A stretch of DNA of 64,000 nucleotides, taken from positions 20,669 through 84,668 of the forward strand of contig JAQBOV010000018.1 in assembly GCA_028287895.1 (NCBI GenBank). Direction: 5' to 3'. The translations under genes and the position numbers were made by a program. The notes beneath the pieces are model-generated. The model did not search any database, was not told the origin of the DNA, and saw only the letters and a list, made by a program, of their open reading frames with translations. Source of the stretch: Mucilaginibacter sp. (GTDB lineage: Bacteria > Bacteroidota > Bacteroidia > Sphingobacteriales > Sphingobacteriaceae). Positions within the stretch are counted from its first letter, which is position 1. The number at the start of each line of letters is the position of its first letter. Below, piece by piece: positions 8,914 through 18,082 of the stretch.

Positions 8914-9774
8914 ATGATCATAATTGCTGACGGTGGCTCGACTAAAACCAACTGGTGTTTAGTTACCGAAGAAGGTAAAAAAGTGTATTTTAATACAGAA
9001 GGCTATAACCCTTATTTTTCAAGTACCGCTTACATCGTCCAGTCGCTGATGGAAAACCTTCCCTCCGACCTTGAAAAAAGCGAAATAACGGAAGTGAACT
9101 ATTATGGCGCAGGCTGCTCAACTGATGAGATGCGCAATATAGTTGCTGAGGCCATGAAAGCGGTGTTCACCAAAGCACGGGTATATATCGGCCACGATCT
9201 GTTAGCTGCTGCCAGGGCTTTATTAGGTACAAATGAAGGCTTTGCTGCCATATTGGGTACCGGAACGAACACCTGTATCTATAACGGACGGGAAGTAGTG
9301 CAAAACATCGATTCAGGAGCTTACATTTTAGGCGATGAAGGCAGCGGATGTTATATAGGCAAAAAACTGCTTGTTGATTATTTGCGCGGTTATATGCCTG
9401 AACCGGTAAGAAAGCTGTTTTGGGACACCTATAAACTTACCCCTGATGATATAAACGAACAGGTTTATACACAACCACGTGCCAACCGCTTCTGTGCAAG
9501 CTTTAGTAAGTTTGTGTATGATAATAATGTGCATATTGAATATTCAAGGAACCTGGTACGTACTTCGTTTGAAGATTTTTTCCGCAACCTGGTAACACGT
9601 TATCCTAACTACCAGAAATATACTTTTAACTGTATTGGTTCGGTAGGTTATAATTTCAGAAATGTATTGGAAGAAGTAGTGACCGAAAATGGCATGGTGG
9701 TAGGGAATATTATCCGTTCGCCTATTGATAACCTGGTAAAATACCATTTGGATCTGGCTCCAAGTCAGTTATAG
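8914..9774 (+). CDS. BadF/BadG/BcrA-type ATPase, N-acetylglucosamine kinase-like
   Basis: An ASKHA-fold sugar kinase of the BadF/BadG/BcrA/BcrD family, about 286 residues. In Bacteroidota these are usually annotated as N-acetylglucosamine kinase-like. The phosphate-1 loop is intact (ADGGSTKTNW, residues 5-14), the catalytic-Asp segment reads YIGHDLLAAARA, phosphate-2 is LGTGTNTCIY, and the segment GDEGSGCYIGKKLL is typical of the family. All are consistent with an active kinase of an amino sugar or similar. It lies just outside the pfkA-gap operon and is a paralogue of the protein at 11762-12610. The exact substrate is not readable from sequence. Confidence 0.85.
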   Translation: MIIIADGGSTKTNWCLVTEEGKKVYFNTEGYNPYFSSTAYIVQSLMENLPSDLEKSEITEVNYYGAGCSTDEMRNIVAEAMKAVFTKARVYIGHDLLAAARALLGTNEGFAAILGTGTNTCIYNGREVVQNIDSGAYILGDEGSGCYIGKKLLVDYLRGYMPEPVRKLFWDTYKLTPDDINEQVYTQPRANRFCASFSKFVYDNNVHIEYSRNLVRTSFEDFFRNLVTRYPNYQKYTFNCIGSVGYNFRNVLEEVVTENGMVVGNIIRSPIDNLVKYHLDLAPSQL

Positions 9775-9913
9775 GTTGAGAGCAGTGAGTCTTGAGTTGT
9801 CAGCCAAAAGCCGATCAACTTAAGACTCGCAACTCCAGGTCAGTTATAAGTCAAGAGTCGTAAGTTTTGAGCTATCAGGCCGAAGGCCAATTCAGGTTAA
9901 GACTCACAACTCC
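9764..9913. repeat. Imperfect tandem duplication (two copies of about 75 bp) at a gene end
   Basis: Two diverged copies lie head to tail, 9764-9836 and 9839-9913. Both begin GTCAGTTATA and end GACTC(G/A)CAACTCC, with similar interiors (AGTC..GAG(T)TTG..TCAG...GCC). The first copy includes the last codons of the BadF-type gene, so the duplication started inside its 3' end. Each copy has AGTCTTGAG-like and CTTAAGACT-like arms that could form a hairpin, possibly serving as terminators between two convergent genes. Confidence 0.65.
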
Positions 9914-9928
9914 GGACTCAGTACTAAT

Positions 9929-10639
9929 TTAAACAACCCTGGCTTTATTCTCCAGGTTTAATTCGTTTTGGAATATCTTGGCATATTTCCTCCTATCGAA
10001 CTTATAAAGTTTGGCAGCACGATAAGATACACCTTTTTGTTTTTCATCCAATTCTTTCAAAAAGCCATAGCTCAGCATTTTCTTCCTGAAGTTTCTTTTA
10101 TCTAGCTTTTTATTTAGCACAGCCTCATAAAGCAGCTGCAGTTGCGTAAGGGTAAATTTCTCAGGCAGCAATTCAAAAGCGATGGGTTGATAATTTAACC
10201 TGCGTCGTATTTTGTTAAAACCTGTTTTAAAAATTTCGGTGTGGTCAAATGCCAGTTTAGGTAACTCATTTACCGGGTGCCAAAAAGCTTTGCGGGCATA
10301 CTGGGTTACGGGCCTGAGCTCCCTTTGCCCGTTAATACGGATGAGTGCATAGTAGGCAACTGTGATTACACGACCCTGCGGGTGGCGGTTTACTTCACCA
10401 AAAGTATGAAACTGCTGCATATGCAGATCGCGCAAACCGGTAAGTTCGTATAATATACGTTCGGCAGCGTCATCAATGCTTTCGTCCTGCTCAACTATAT
10501 AACCTGGCAATGCAAGCCAGTCTTTAAAAGGCTCCTCATTTCGCTCAATCAATAATATTTTAAGTTCTCCGGCTTCAAAGCCGAATATTACACAGTCGAT
10601 TGAGAATACTGAGTTAAATGTTGGTAACTTTACTTCCAA
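9929..10639 (-). CDS. NUDIX-type transcriptional regulator (NrtR/AraR-like)
   Basis: About 236 residues: an N-terminal NUDIX fold (1-140) and a C-terminal winged-helix domain (about 155-225, YEAVLNKKLDKRNFRKKML). The NUDIX box is degenerate: PGYIVEQDESIDDAAERILYELTGL lacks the glycine and several catalytic glutamates (RE to RI, EE to EL). This is what is seen in NrtR-family regulators that sense metabolites, such as the Bacteroides arabinose regulator AraR. So it should be a DNA-binding repressor or activator rather than a pyrophosphohydrolase. It is divergent from pfkA with a palindrome between them, which makes the pfkA operon its likely target; this is inference. Confidence 0.85.
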   Translation of the reverse strand: MEVKLPTFNSVFSIDCVIFGFEAGELKILLIERNEEPFKDWLALPGYIVEQDESIDDAAERILYELTGLRDLHMQQFHTFGEVNRHPQGRVITVAYYALIRINGQRELRPVTQYARKAFWHPVNELPKLAFDHTEIFKTGFNKIRRRLNYQPIAFELLPEKFTLTQLQLLYEAVLNKKLDKRNFRKKMLSYGFLKELDEKQKGVSYRAAKLYKFDRRKYAKIFQNELNLENKARVV

Positions 10640-10720
10640 AAGATAAAATATTTAAGGTCTAATAATTTAAAGATATAATTGGAATTCTCGAATATAAAAA
10701 AAATAAAATAAAATTCAATG

Positions 10721-10733
10721 GTGTAATATACAC
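10721..10733. promoter_or_regulatory. Candidate operator for the NUDIX regulator
   Basis: GTGTA-ATA-TACAC is a perfect interrupted palindrome in the 131-bp region between the NUDIX regulator and pfkA. It is flanked by a longer-range inverted pair, CGAATATA (10689-10696) and TATATTCG (10738-10745). The TGTA...TACA style resembles operators described for Bacteroidota NUDIX regulators. Assignment to this regulator is positional inference. Confidence 0.45.
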
Positions 10734-10770
10734 ACACTATATTCGTACCGAAAAATTTATTTGCGTAAAG

Positions 10771-11757
10771 ATGCATAAAATTTCAAAACTTGCAGTATTA
10801 ACATCAGGCGGTGACGCCCCCGGAATGAACCCGTGTATCAGGGCTATTGTACGTACGGGGATATATAACGGCTTACAGGTAGTAGGGATCCGTAAAGGAT
10901 ATCAGGGACTTATCGAAAACGACATGTATGATATGACTCCCCGTTCGGTAAGCAATATATTAAACCTGGGCGGCACCATCTTAAAGACTGCGCGCTGTTT
11001 ACCTTTTCGCACCGACGAAGGAATGGAAACCGCATACAAGCATCTAAAAGAACATGAAATAGATGCGCTGGTGGTAATTGGCGGCGACGGCACCTTTACC
11101 GGTGCATTGCGTTTTTCAAAGAAATATTCTGATATCGCTGTTATGGGTGTACCCGGAACGATCGATAACGACCTTTACGGATCAACCTACACACTGGGGT
11201 TTGATACGGCTACCAATACCGTTATTGAAGCAATTGACAAGATACGTGATACCGCCGATGCACATGATCGTCTGTTCTTTATCGAAGTTATGGGCCGGGA
11301 TTCAGGAGCTATTGCTTTGCGGGCGGGGATATCATGCGGTGCGGAAGCTATTTTACTACCCGAAAAGGCCACGGCGATTGATGAACTGATAGAAAACCTG
11401 AAAGCCGGGCAGTATAATAAAAAATCGTCAAGCATAGTGATCGTGGCCGAAGGCGATAAAAATGGCGGCGCCTATGATATTGCACGCGTGGTTCAAAAAG
11501 AAGTAAAGTTTTACGACATAAAGGTTACTATATTAGGTCACTTACAGCGCGGGGGCAGTCCTTCGGCATTTGACAGGGTACTGGGAAGCCGTTTGGGATA
11601 TGCCGCTGTAAATGCGCTGCTTTGCGGCGAAACACAAAAAATGGTGGGCCTTGAAGCCAATCATATTAAAATCACCAGCCTTGAAGAAGCACTTAATCAA
11701 CATGAATTTAAGCTGGAAGAAGATTTGATGCAGATGGCCAACATACTATCTATCTAA
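10771..11757 (+). CDS. pfkA: ATP-dependent 6-phosphofructokinase
   Basis: Catalyses fructose-6-phosphate to fructose-1,6-bisphosphate. It has LTSGGDAPGMN (ATP loop), GGDGTFTG, GVPGTIDNDLYG (catalytic Asp and fructose-6-phosphate binding), EVMGRDSGAIALRAGIS, and LGHLQRGGSPSAFDR. The glycines at the two positions that distinguish donors (GGDGT, PGTIDND) indicate the ATP-dependent rather than the pyrophosphate type. Length of 328 residues is normal for bacterial PfkA. Start ATG is the only good choice. First gene of an operon, with a BadF-like gene starting 4 bp after its stop and gap following. A NUDIX regulator is divergent upstream, the likely control point. Confidence 0.95.
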   Translation: MHKISKLAVLTSGGDAPGMNPCIRAIVRTGIYNGLQVVGIRKGYQGLIENDMYDMTPRSVSNILNLGGTILKTARCLPFRTDEGMETAYKHLKEHEIDALVVIGGDGTFTGALRFSKKYSDIAVMGVPGTIDNDLYGSTYTLGFDTATNTVIEAIDKIRDTADAHDRLFFIEVMGRDSGAIALRAGISCGAEAILLPEKATAIDELIENLKAGQYNKKSSSIVIVAEGDKNGGAYDIARVVQKEVKFYDIKVTILGHLQRGGSPSAFDRVLGSRLGYAAVNALLCGETQKMVGLEANHIKITSLEEALNQHEFKLEEDLMQMANILSI

Positions 11758-11761
11758 ATAA

Positions 11762-12610
11762 ATGATTGCAGTTGTATATAGTGGATCCAATTATGCTGAA
11801 TGGCGCCTTGCAGACAGGGGAAGAACAATAGCTTCTTTCAAAACTGCAGGCATTAATCCTAATTTTAATGATGAGAAACACATCATCGGCCTGCTCAATA
11901 AAAACATTAACCTGATCCATCATGCCGAAGAAATAAGGCGCATTTATTTTTTCGGGGCCGGATCTTTTTCCGATGATCTTAAAACGATTGTACACAATGC
12001 GCTATCCTGTTTTTTCAAATTTGGTAAAGTAACAGTTGAGCATGATATTGACGCGGCTGCCATAGCTTGTTGCAAAAACAAGCCAGGGGTAGTTTGCATT
12101 TGCGGAAGCGGGTCAAACGCGGCCTGGTATGATGGCCGGAAAGTTAAAGCCAATAATTATGGACTCGGTTATATACTGGCTGATGAGGGTTCGGGTAACT
12201 GGCTGGGACGACAGTTGCTTAAGGCATTTATGAACGAAACCCTGCCGCCAAACATCCGCAAAAAGTTTGAGCACCGTTATGACCTGGACCGTAAGACCTT
12301 ATTGGAGAAAATTTACCGGCAAAAACAGCCCGCTGTTTTTCTAAGCTCATTTACAGAGTTTTACATTGAAAACAGGGAAGATAATTATCTTAAAAACGTC
12401 ATAATAAACGGTTTTAATAAACTAATAAATACTTATTTATTACCTTTATCCGAGCAACATCCCGGGGCTCAGATGCATTTTACAGGTTCGGTAGCTGCAA
12501 ACTTTCAGGATTACCTTTATGAGGCAACAGCCGGCAGCAACCTTATCATAGCAAATATTATTAAAGAACCCATAAATAATTTATTAACGTACTATTCAAA
12601 TAAAAATTAA
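11762..12610 (+). CDS. BadF-type ATPase paralogue with degenerate phosphate-1 loop
   Basis: Same family and length as the protein at 8914-9774: EHDIDAAAIACC matches the GHDLLAAARA segment, CGSGSNAAWYDGR matches LGTGTNTCIYNGR, and ADEGSGNWLGRQLL matches GDEGSGCYIGKKLL. The phosphate-1 loop does not match: the paralogue's DGGSTKT is replaced by YSGSNYAE, losing the Asp and the Lys. In ASKHA proteins this Asp is needed for metal-ATP handling, so the protein may be a weak kinase or a non-catalytic sensor. It is cotranscribed between pfkA (4 bp gap) and gap (6 bp gap), implying a role tied to upper glycolysis. Confidence 0.8.
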   Translation: MIAVVYSGSNYAEWRLADRGRTIASFKTAGINPNFNDEKHIIGLLNKNINLIHHAEEIRRIYFFGAGSFSDDLKTIVHNALSCFFKFGKVTVEHDIDAAAIACCKNKPGVVCICGSGSNAAWYDGRKVKANNYGLGYILADEGSGNWLGRQLLKAFMNETLPPNIRKKFEHRYDLDRKTLLEKIYRQKQPAVFLSSFTEFYIENREDNYLKNVIINGFNKLINTYLLPLSEQHPGAQMHFTGSVAANFQDYLYEATAGSNLIIANIIKEPINNLLTYYSNKN

Positions 12611-13612
<1,002 letters not shown>

Positions 13613-13635
13613 TCCACCCTTTCAGTAGGTATTTC

Positions 13636-13663
13636 AAAGCTCCCCGATTGATCGGGGAGCTTT
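13636..13663 (+). terminator. Rho-independent terminator of the pfkA-gap operon
   Basis: AAAGCTCCCCGAT, a two-base TG loop, then ATCGGGGAGCTTT and a T-rich tail: a perfect 13-bp stem, 23 bases after the gap stop codon. Confidence 0.92.
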
Positions 13664-14216
13664 CTTCGTTACAGATTTTTAATAGCTACAAAAATTACGC
13701 TGTTTTCAAACTTTTAACAGGGTTCATCAGGGCTGCTTTGACACTCAGGAAAGATACCGTTGCAAAGACGATGATTATCTGCAAAGTGTAGGTTTCCAGT
13801 CATTGCGGGGATAGCCGCTGCTTTAGTGATAACAACGGTATTGGGTTCTTTTAATGCCATTTTTTGGGTCACCACTGATCAATGGCCGGAAAATAGGTTA
13901 AACAATGAGCTGCCTACCACACAGTCGTTTTCAATAAGCATTTTTTGATTTTTGTTTTGATTAAAACCTGTCCTGCCCGATCAGCGGTTTTTCATCTTGT
14001 TTCATCCAGCCATCCAGCAATACACCCATGCGTTATGGGTGTTATAAATCAGTGATTTATATAAAGGGTTAAAATTGTCCGGATGTGGTACCATCATCCT
14101 CCGCTAGTGAACATAAAATAATTAAGTTTAACGAAAATATTTCTTGCCAAACAAAACTATATCTGCTAAAAATAGTTTTTAAACAACATGAAGGCTTATT
14201 TACAATATCTAAACCT
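13664..14216. other. Gap: ABC permease relic and AT-rich spacer
   Basis: Apart from the MacB/FtsX relic (13695-13938) this stretch holds no gene. The 13940-14216 part is AT-rich. The reading frame that reaches into it from the SnoaL-like gene (from 14085) looks non-coding before the ATG at 14217. Confidence 0.5.
13695..13938 (-). pseudogene. MacB/FtsX-type ABC permease remnant
   Basis: The minus strand ends in SVKAALMNPVKSLKTA and a stop, the typical C-terminus of Bacteroidota FtsX/MacB permeases (usual form: SIKAALANPVKSLRTE). It is preceded by TYTLQIIIVFATVSF as the end of the last membrane segment. Further upstream, in shifted frames, come LKEPNTVVITKA, LISGDPKN and VVGSSLFNLFSG, the three consecutive motifs of the MacB periplasmic domain. 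Intact permeases are about 790 residues. Here about 70 recognisable residues survive, from two distant parts joined by a large deletion and broken by frameshifts. Confidence 0.65.
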
Positions 14217-14576
14217 ATGACAATGACAACTACAACAAACGCAAGGAATGCAGTAATGGCTTTCATTAAGCATTTAAATGAGGAGAATTTTAACGCAGCA
14301 AGAAAATGCACAAATGAGGGCATTAAGTTTGAAGGCGCACTCGGTACACGTGACGGGGCCGATGCTTATTTCGAAGATATGGAGCATATGAAGTTAAAAT
14401 ATCATGTATTGAAGACTTTTGCTGATGGTGAGGATGTATGCCTGTTTTATCATATGACCATGTCGGGCATCACGATTTTCAGCTGCGGATGGTACCACGT
14501 GGAAAATAATAAGATCAGCTCGATTAAGTTAGTTTTTGACCCGCGGCCTTTGTTGGTACAATCAGCGAAGAAATAA
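14217..14576 (+). CDS. SnoaL-like / NTF2-fold small protein
   Basis: About 119 residues: N-terminal helices (NARNAVMAFIKHLNEENFNAARKC), then a short core (GIKFEGALGTRDGADAYFEDM), then paired strands (YHVLKTFADGEDVCLFYHMTM, SCGWYHVENNKISSIKLVFD). This order is that of the SnoaL/NTF2-like fold used by many small-molecule isomerases and hydrolases. No catalytic residues can be assigned. I place the start at 14217 (MTMTTTTNA); the longer frame from 14085 adds 44 residues that look like translated spacer. Monocistronic, with the APH-like gene convergent downstream. Confidence 0.7.
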   Translation: MTMTTTTNARNAVMAFIKHLNEENFNAARKCTNEGIKFEGALGTRDGADAYFEDMEHMKLKYHVLKTFADGEDVCLFYHMTMSGITIFSCGWYHVENNKISSIKLVFDPRPLLVQSAKK

Positions 14577-14626
14577 TGTATTTGAGATTGGCAGTAATGT
14601 TACAATCAAACAGACCGGTATCTAAC

Positions 14627-15511
14627 TCATTTATAAAAACTTTCACAAATCATGATATCTTCAGGTGTGATCAGCAAATTGTCTTCTGCTTTCCAGTAAA
14701 CCGATAGTACCGACCTGAAAGCGCCCCATTTGATTATTCTTATTTTATCGATCTTCAATTCTTCTGAAAAAACATTAATACGATCTGATATAGTAACAGA
14801 TATATCTTTACCATTAAGATCATTCATCAGATAGGGTGTCAGTTCACAAGCGGTTTCAGCAATTATACCTTTAGGGTCGATGGCTTTCCATTTGCCAGTG
14901 CCGGCGGAAAGTATGTTTTCCTGGTGCAGGTCACCGTGCAGCAAACGCTGGTCCTGTAAATGGGTTTCAAGGGATTTATAAGCAGCTATGGCCTGGGTAA
15001 AGAGATACTGGGGGACAATATTATCAAATTCCTCATGCAAATTAACCAGGTTATTGTACCAGTTAGCAGCTGTTTGAAACGGATAGTCTGATACCGGATT
15101 AGCCTGTTGCATGTCATTTATTAATCCTGCAACTATTTTTGTGGCAGCAGCGTCGTCACAAAGTATATTCAAAGGCTCACCCGGTTCAATATTCTCCAGT
15201 AGCATAACTCCCTTTTCGGGTTCAGCATCCAGTAGTTTACAGAAGCCTATCCCGTTAAATGCTTTTAGAGCAGCTATTTCCGACATTATCCAAGCCCCGG
15301 GTACACCCAATTTCAAAATAGCCTTTGAACCATTTTCAAATACTACCGGGACTACAAAATTATAGGACAGCTTTTTAGCCGGCAACAATTTAAGCCGCCA
15401 TTTATGCAGGCAATGATCAATCAGGCCATCCAACCCGGCGAGCCATTTTTCGCCGGTCTTTCCATAGATACTAATTATGATATTTTTAAATTCATCAGGT
15501 AGTTCAATCAT
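14627..15511 (-). CDS. Aminoglycoside/hydroxyurea-type phosphotransferase (APH(6)/Hur family)
   Basis: A protein-kinase-like small-molecule phosphotransferase of about 294 residues, in the family of streptomycin 6-phosphotransferases and hydroxyurea resistance kinases. The catalytic loop LLHGDLHQENIL (near residue 190) and the metal-binding IDPKG after it are intact. The nucleotide-binding N-lobe shows [12 protein letters not shown] with the Lys, then EIAALKAFNG. Many chromosomal copies have unknown substrates, so actual resistance is not implied. The start ATG overlaps the stop of a short upstream frame by four bases (ATGA), suggesting past translational coupling. Confidence 0.8.
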   Translation of the reverse strand: MIELPDEFKNIIISIYGKTGEKWLAGLDGLIDHCLHKWRLKLLPAKKLSYNFVVPVVFENGSKAILKLGVPGAWIMSEIAALKAFNGIGFCKLLDAEPEKGVMLLENIEPGEPLNILCDDAAATKIVAGLINDMQQANPVSDYPFQTAANWYNNLVNLHEEFDNIVPQYLFTQAIAAYKSLETHLQDQRLLHGDLHQENILSAGTGKWKAIDPKGIIAETACELTPYLMNDLNGKDISVTISDRINVFSEELKIDKIRIIKWGAFRSVLSVYWKAEDNLLITPEDIMICESFYK

Positions 15512-15633
15512 GATACAAACTTACTTTCTCCCTGCATCAGCTCCTTAATAAACCGGATTGCCCGGTTCGCCATCTGCATGCCGGAATCAATCGGACAAAA
15601 CAGGAGGCCACTGTAGCCTGCTTGTTTTGCTGC
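15508..15633 (-). pseudogene. C-terminal stub of an unidentified gene upstream of the APH gene
   Basis: Minus-strand frame of 41 codons: AAKQAGYSGLLFCPIDSG, then MQMANRAIRFIKELMQGESK, ending in TGA that overlaps the APH start by four bases (ATGA). The composition is clearly protein-like and the overlap is typical of a real operon, but a TAA precedes it in frame. The same frame upstream of that stop (KKFPADYFCTYPILLL) also looks coding. I read it as the surviving end of a partner gene; family not recognised. Confidence 0.4.
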
Positions 15634-15733
15634 TTACAGCAATAAGATCGGATAAGTGCAAAAGTAATCGGCAGGGAACTTCTTGATGAGCGGGGAAATA
15701 AGCAGCTGAGTTACCGCTGATCAAGTCAGCCGA

Positions 15734-15925
15734 TCACATCAAATCTTTGTCCTCTTTTTCGCGGCGCACCTTATAAGCCATATAATAAAGCAGCAATACC
15801 GGTATGATATTAAAAAATAATGCGACATCATTTATAGCCGGGTAATAGGCCATGAGCTGATATATAAGCAGTAGCAGAGCAACCGAACCTCCTGCCAGGT
15901 ATAAATAAAAAAACTTATAGCTCAT
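15734..15925 (-). CDS. Small two-helix membrane protein, unknown
   Basis: 63 residues with two hydrophobic helices (about 4-28 and 34-52) and a charged tail (KVRREKEDKDLM), a topology common among small inner-membrane proteins of Bacteroidota. It is the only feature between the APH region and glgB, reads on the same strand as glgB and starts 42 bp after the glgB stop, so it may be cotranscribed. No family recognised. Confidence 0.6.
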   Translation of the reverse strand: MSYKFFYLYLAGGSVALLLLIYQLMAYYPAINDVALFFNIIPVLLLYYMAYKVRREKEDKDLM

Positions 15926-15967
15926 CGGTGATCGTTTTAAACATCAGTGTTAAGCAAATTTAATATT

Positions 15968-18082
15968 TTATTTAACCCGCTTAAATACGGCTGCACCTAA
16001 AGGCGGCAAATCAACCTGTATGGAATTTTCCTTACCATGCCAGTATTCTTTTTCAGTTTTTACCGCTTTGCCATTAGTCATTCCACTGCCCCAATACTGT
16101 TTTTCATCCGAATTAAATATTTCCTTCCAGTTTCCGCTATGTGGCACGCCAACTCGGAAACCATGATGTGTTGCCGGTGTCATATTTAAAACAATCACCA
16201 GGTCATCCTTGGGATCATATCCTTTACGGCCATAGATCAGTATTGAATCGTTGGCATTTCCGCCGTCAATCCACTCAAATCCGCTGCCTTCAAAGCTTTT
16301 TTCATACAAGGCAGGCTCAGACCTATATAAATGGTTCAGCGCTTTAACTACCGTTTGTATCCCCTGGTGATTAGGGTATTCCAGCACATACCATTCTAAT
16401 GACTGACTGAAATTCCACTCTGAGCCCTGCCCGAATTCGGCACCCATAAACAGTAATTTACTGCCAGGATGCGTAAACATATAGCTGTACATCAACCGCA
16501 GGTTAGCAAACTGCTGCCATTCGTCGCCGGGCATTTTACGCAGCATGGAACCCTTGCCGTATACTACCTCATCATGAGAGAAAGGCAGCATAAAGTTTTC
16601 AGTAAATGCATAGATCAAGCTGAACGTGATTTGGTTATGATGATATCTCCGGTATAATGGGTCGGTAGAAAAATATTGGATGGTATCATGCATCCATCCC
16701 ATCATCCACTTCATACCAAAACCCAGGCCCCCGGAATATACCGGGCGACTTACGCCGGTAAACGAAGTCGACTCTTCTGCAATAGTTTGTGTATCAGGGA
16801 AATTACTATAACAAGCCTCGTTAAATTCTTTCAGAAAAGATATTGCTTCCAGGTTTTCATTTCCACCATATTGATTGGGCTCCCATTCGCCATGTTTACG
16901 CGAGTAATCCAGGTAAAGCATCGATGCTACCGCATCCACACGCAGGCCGTCTATATGGTAACGTTCAAGCCAGAATATGGCATTGCTGATCAGGAATGCG
17001 CGTACTTCGCTGCGACCGTAATTGAAAATATAGGATTTCCAGTCGGGGTGAAACCCTTTTCGCGGATCGGCATGTTCGTACAGATGCGTGCCATCAAATT
17101 TGTATAGGGCATGTACATCACCCGGGAAATGCGAGGGTACCCAATCCAATATTACACCAATTCCTTCCTGGTGAAATGTTTCAATCAGATGCATCAACTG
17201 CTTTGGTGTGCCATACCGGCTGGATGCGGCATAATAACCGCTTACCTGGTATCCCCAGCTTGGGTAGTACGGATGCTCGGCTATCGGCATAAACTCCACA
17301 TGAGTAAAGCCCATTTCTTTTACATAGGGCACCAATTTATCAGCTAATTGCTCATAGGTATAAAATACATCCGGGCTCTCGGGATTGCGTGCCCATGACC
17401 CAATGTGCACCTCGTAAACCGAATAAGGTTTATCTAAAGAGTTGTACTGATAGCGGTTGGTCATCCATTCGGTATCCTTCCACTCATAATAGGTATCAGC
17501 TATTATAGATGCGGTGCGAGGCGGCTCCTCCCAGCGTAATGCAAAGGGGTCGCTTTTCTCCAGGTCCTCACCAGTTGAAGATTTGATATAGTATTTATAA
17601 GTCTCACCGTCACCCACATGCGGGATAAATCCTTCCCAAATACCTGAAGCGTCCCAGCGGACATATAATTGGTGCGATCCGCGATTCCAGTAATTAAAGT
17701 TCCCGATAACAGATACATATTGCGCATTTGGCGCCCAAACGGCAAAGTAAGTACCGATAACCCCGTTAAATTCGATCACATGCGAGCCGAATTTCTCATA
17801 CAGTTTATAATGCTTGCCTGATTTAAACAAGCCGATATCAAAGTCAGTAAAACGGCTGTAAACCTCAACAGGATTTTTTACTTTGTCAGTAAGCATAGTC
17901 TTTTTATTAGGAGATGGCGTTTTCGCCGGAGTTGTATGTTTAACCTTTGCTGCAGGCTTTTCAGCACTCTTGTTGACTGATTTTTGAGCTGCAACAGCTT
18001 TTTTTGCAGCAGTTTTAACCTTTTTTACACCCGTGTTTGCACCTGGTGTTTCATTGCCGGTATCAATTTTCTTTTTAGCCAT
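15968..18082 (-). CDS. glgB: 1,4-alpha-glucan branching enzyme with Lys/Ala-rich N-terminal extension
   Basis: GH13 enzyme forming alpha-1,6 branches in glycogen. After a 65-residue basic Lys/Ala/Pro-rich extension (KKVKTAAKKAVAAQKS...), which is unusual and histone-tail-like, come an N-terminal CBM48 domain (FAVWAPNAQYVSVIGNFNYW), the GH13 barrel and a beta C-domain (residues about 600-704). Catalytic motifs are present: GLRVDAVASMLYLDYSR (nucleophile Asp), TIAEESTSF (acid Glu) and LPFSHDEVVYGKGSM (third Asp). Length without the extension is normal. It is the last gene of the maltodextrin region, on the same strand as the GH31 gene. A 473-bp spacer suggests its own promoter. Cytoplasmic. Confidence 0.93.
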   Translation of the reverse strand: MAKKKIDTGNETPGANTGVKKVKTAAKKAVAAQKSVNKSAEKPAAKVKHTTPAKTPSPNKKTMLTDKVKNPVEVYSRFTDFDIGLFKSGKHYKLYEKFGSHVIEFNGVIGTYFAVWAPNAQYVSVIGNFNYWNRGSHQLYVRWDASGIWEGFIPHVGDGETYKYYIKSSTGEDLEKSDPFALRWEEPPRTASIIADTYYEWKDTEWMTNRYQYNSLDKPYSVYEVHIGSWARNPESPDVFYTYEQLADKLVPYVKEMGFTHVEFMPIAEHPYYPSWGYQVSGYYAASSRYGTPKQLMHLIETFHQEGIGVILDWVPSHFPGDVHALYKFDGTHLYEHADPRKGFHPDWKSYIFNYGRSEVRAFLISNAIFWLERYHIDGLRVDAVASMLYLDYSRKHGEWEPNQYGGNENLEAISFLKEFNEACYSNFPDTQTIAEESTSFTGVSRPVYSGGLGFGMKWMMGWMHDTIQYFSTDPLYRRYHHNQITFSLIYAFTENFMLPFSHDEVVYGKGSMLRKMPGDEWQQFANLRLMYSYMFTHPGSKLLFMGAEFGQGSEWNFSQSLEWYVLEYPNHQGIQTVVKALNHLYRSEPALYEKSFEGSGFEWIDGGNANDSILIYGRKGYDPKDDLVIVLNMTPATHHGFRVGVPHSGNWKEIFNSDEKQYWGSGMTNGKAVKTEKEYWHGKENSIQVDLPPLGAAVFKRVK

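Noticed and set aside
14627..15511. The APH-type kinase as an acquired antibiotic resistance gene
   Set aside because: Base composition matches the neighbours and no mobile element is beside it; chromosomal members of this family commonly have unknown substrates.
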